Source: DAOUFU01 sp034429275
Lineage (GTDB): Bacteria > Chloroflexota > Anaerolineae > Aggregatilineales > Aggregatilineaceae
Assembly (NCBI GenBank): GCA_034429275.1
Contig: DAOUFU010000058.1
Coordinates: 1-5,870 of the forward strand
Direction: 5' to 3'
DNA length: 5,870 bases
Shown here: positions 5,740-5,870 of the stretch, piece after piece
Layout of the letters: every line of letters starts with the position of its first letter
Position numbering within the stretch: position 1 is the first letter of the stretch
Program-made: the position numbers and the translations under genes
Notes under the pieces: model-generated
Seen by the model: only the letters and a program-made list of their open reading frames with translations
What the model was told of the DNA's origin: nothing
Database searches by the model: none

Positions 5740-5851
5740 GGCCTCACCCCCGACCTGCGCGCCTCTTGGGAGGCGCTTGGTCTGCCCCCTCTCCGAAAAT
5801 TTTCGGAGAGGGGGCGAAGCGGCCCGGTTTTGGCCGCGCGGGGGTGAGGCC
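5740..5851. repeat. 112-bp palindromic intergenic element with a cloverleaf fold (REP/MITE-like)
   Basis: The ends are inverted repeats of 13 bp: GGCCTCACCCCCG (5740-5752) and CGGGGGTGAGGCC (5839-5851). Between them lie three perfect hairpins. The first is GCGCCTC-TTGG-GAGGCGC (5759-5776). The second is a 32-bp palindrome (5784-5815) with arms GCCCCCTCTCCGAAAA. The third is GCGGCC-N7-GGCCGC (5819-5837). Together they form an outer stem with three arms. There is no ORF and no flanking transposase, and no target-site duplication is obvious beside the ends. Dispersed elements with CCTCACCCC and CCCTCTCC arms are, from memory, common between genes in Chloroflexota and some other bacteria. Mobility and function are inferred only. 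Confidence 0.75.
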
Positions 5852-5870
5852 AATCGTTCGCCCTCTCATA

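Noticed and set aside
5784..5815. The 32-bp palindrome as an intrinsic terminator
   Set aside because: No T-run follows on either strand, the nearest gene starts rather than ends on this side, and the hairpin belongs to a larger symmetrical element.
5560..5847. 95-codon plus-strand and 64-codon minus-strand frames in the right intergenic region
   Set aside because: Both run through the cloverleaf repeat and include residues encoded by its palindrome; neither has a ribosome-binding site or recognisable protein features.

Overview
The window is GC-rich bacterial DNA with tightly packed genes. It most resembles a Chloroflexota (green non-sulfur) genome. The best evidence is the large GT-C-type membrane protein, whose C-terminal extracytoplasmic domain (FVHLLD...PT..W.PGQPV.D pattern) is common in that phylum. 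A palindrome-rich intergenic element of CCTCACCCC / CCCTCTCC type at the right end also fits, since such elements are frequent there. The phylum is inferred from remembered protein style and is not proven.

Layout. Bases 1-165 are the 3' end of a ProW/OpuAB-type glycine betaine/proline ABC permease. After 59 bases with a small hairpin and a strong Shine-Dalgarno comes a 504-residue GH43 glycosidase with an N-terminal membrane/export segment and a C-terminal AbfB (CBM42) beta-trefoil, probably an exo-acting alpha-L-arabinofuranosidase. It ends at a good intrinsic terminator (1779-1805). A structured leader (about 1806-1948) with two adjacent hairpins and a possible 24-codon upstream ORF precedes a 405-residue, 12-segment MFS drug:H+ antiporter of the TetA/DHA1 type. 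Converging on it from the other strand is a 775-residue polytopic membrane protein of the GT-C glycosyltransferase type (5522 down to 3195), with only 28 bases between the two stop codons. Bases 5523-5870 hold no convincing gene. They contain a perfect TATAAT box for the leftward gene, a pair of direct hexamers upstream of it, and a 112-bp element (5740-5851) whose ends are 13-bp inverted repeats enclosing three perfect hairpins, giving a predicted cloverleaf.

How the genes relate. There is no sign of one pathway. The window looks like the end of an osmoprotectant-uptake operon followed by three independently expressed genes: an arabinan/arabinoxylan-trimming enzyme, a drug or metabolite exporter, and an envelope glycosyltransferase-like protein. 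I saw no RNA genes, CRISPR arrays, transposases or phage genes. The most noteworthy items are the cloverleaf repeat, the apparent loss of the usual His/Asp sugar-binding pairs in the CBM42 domain, a well-placed internal start in the glycosidase gene, and the leader of the exporter gene. None of these amounts to a clearly new system.
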